This document shows, piece after piece, positions 63,660 to 64,000 of a stretch of 64,000 nucleotides of DNA. The position numbers and the translations under genes are program-made. This stretch comes from Hyphomicrobiales bacterium (lineage in GTDB: Bacteria; Pseudomonadota; Alphaproteobacteria; Rhizobiales; Rhizobiaceae): assembly GCA_900473175.1 (NCBI GenBank), contig UCKM01000015.1, positions 244,712 through 308,711 of the forward strand, written 5' to 3'. Position 1 is the first letter of the stretch, and every line of letters starts with the position of its first letter. The notes beneath the pieces were generated by a model. The model did no database searches and was not told the origin of the DNA. It saw only the letters and a program-made list of their open reading frames with translations.

Positions 63660-64000
63660 CTACACCCCAACATCCCGCGCCGTTTCCTGAAGGAATGAGA
63701 AAGCGTAAGTCGAAAACGACCGCCAGCATTCGACCCTGAAGGCGTTCTCGGCGGTACGCCAAAGGACGATTTCGATCTTGCCGAGTACAGTTCGCGAAGC
63801 CGCACCGACAGGAAAGGCACGCGGCGAGACATCCTGCGGGCAGCCGCCATTGATAACGCCCTCGGCGCCTTTGCCCGAAACGATGATACCGACATTGCGA
63901 TGCGAAACATCGACTGCCGAGTGAAGTACCTTCACCTTGTCAAGATCGGCGATCAGCGCGCTTTCCGCATCGTCGATAAGCAGCCATTCGTCGGGGCCGA
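63660..64000 (-). CDS. soxG: Sarcosine oxidase gamma subunit (partial, runs off right edge)
   Basis: The frame is open from base 64000 to the TAG at 63660 (113 codons visible, the C-terminal part). It reads EWLLIDDAE near its beginning, then VLHSAVDVSHRNVGIIVSG and CPQDVSPRAFPVGAASRT, with VECWRSFSTYAFSFL near the end; these are the usual C-terminal blocks of SoxG. In heterotetrameric sarcosine oxidase the gamma subunit supports the assembly that makes glycine, formaldehyde or methylene-tetrahydrofolate from sarcosine. Usual partners soxB, soxD and soxA would lie outside the window. Confidence 0.82.
   Translation of the reverse strand, partial: GPDEWLLIDDAESALIADLDKVKVLHSAVDVSHRNVGIIVSGKGAEGVINGGCPQDVSPRAFPVGAASRTVLGKIEIVLWRTAENAFRVECWRSFSTYAFSFLQETARDVGV

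Overview
The window looks like chromosomal DNA of an alphaproteobacterium of the order Rhizobiales (Hyphomicrobiales), probably near Phyllobacteriaceae/Brucellaceae. The pointers are an Omp10-type lipoprotein, CpdR, homospermidine synthase, an Entner-Doudoroff aldolase, a suhB/mmgR-type small RNA and a speF-type leader upstream of ornithine decarboxylase. The genus cannot be fixed from the sequence alone.

Bases 1-47,700 are ordinary housekeeping sequence in short operons. They hold sugar acid metabolism (gnd, eda, an RpiR regulator) and polyamine synthesis (ornithine decarboxylase with a structured leader, and homospermidine synthase). A DUF1007/NicO nickel-cobalt pair, oligopeptidase F, ferrochelatase and an SPFH/NfeD pair follow. 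Cell-envelope genes include kdsD, galU, a BBP2-type porin, an MltB-type transglycosylase and a 5'-nucleotidase with a LysM domain. Nitrogen assimilation is represented by gltB and gltD. The region ends with a small heat-shock protein, an inositol-phosphatase-family gene beside a suhB/mmgR sRNA, an N-formylglutamate amidohydrolase, cpdR and tRNA-Val(GAC). Four ~125-bp inverted-repeat elements (REP-like, variable centres) lie between genes at about 10.7, 12.8, 25.0 and 27.9 kb, and a second repeat type lies at about 31.0 kb.

Bases 47,741-61,483 form an accessory block between tRNA-Val and a decayed homocysteine methyltransferase fragment. The minus-strand operon runs: EAD1-bearing protein, large STAND-type NTPase, small peptide, radical SAM/SPASM enzyme. 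The 86-residue peptide ends in six aromatic-X-Asn triplets, the expected substrate pattern of three-residue cyclophane (triceptide) maturases. A second EAD1 protein, fused to a trypsin-like protease, converges on the operon. A divergent plus-strand cassette encodes a small holin-like membrane protein, a trypsin-like protease fused to a DRGH-type DNA/RNA nuclease, and a T7-lysozyme-like amidase. I read the block as a regulated conflict (probably anti-phage or self-killing) system. An NTPase sensor and EAD adaptors would be linked to a modified peptide and to proteolytic, nucleolytic and wall-degrading effectors. This is inference from domains and layout.

The right flank (61.8-64.0 kb) returns to ordinary genes: a MaoC-type hydratase, a membrane-anchored alpha/beta hydrolase and the edge of sarcosine oxidase gamma subunit.
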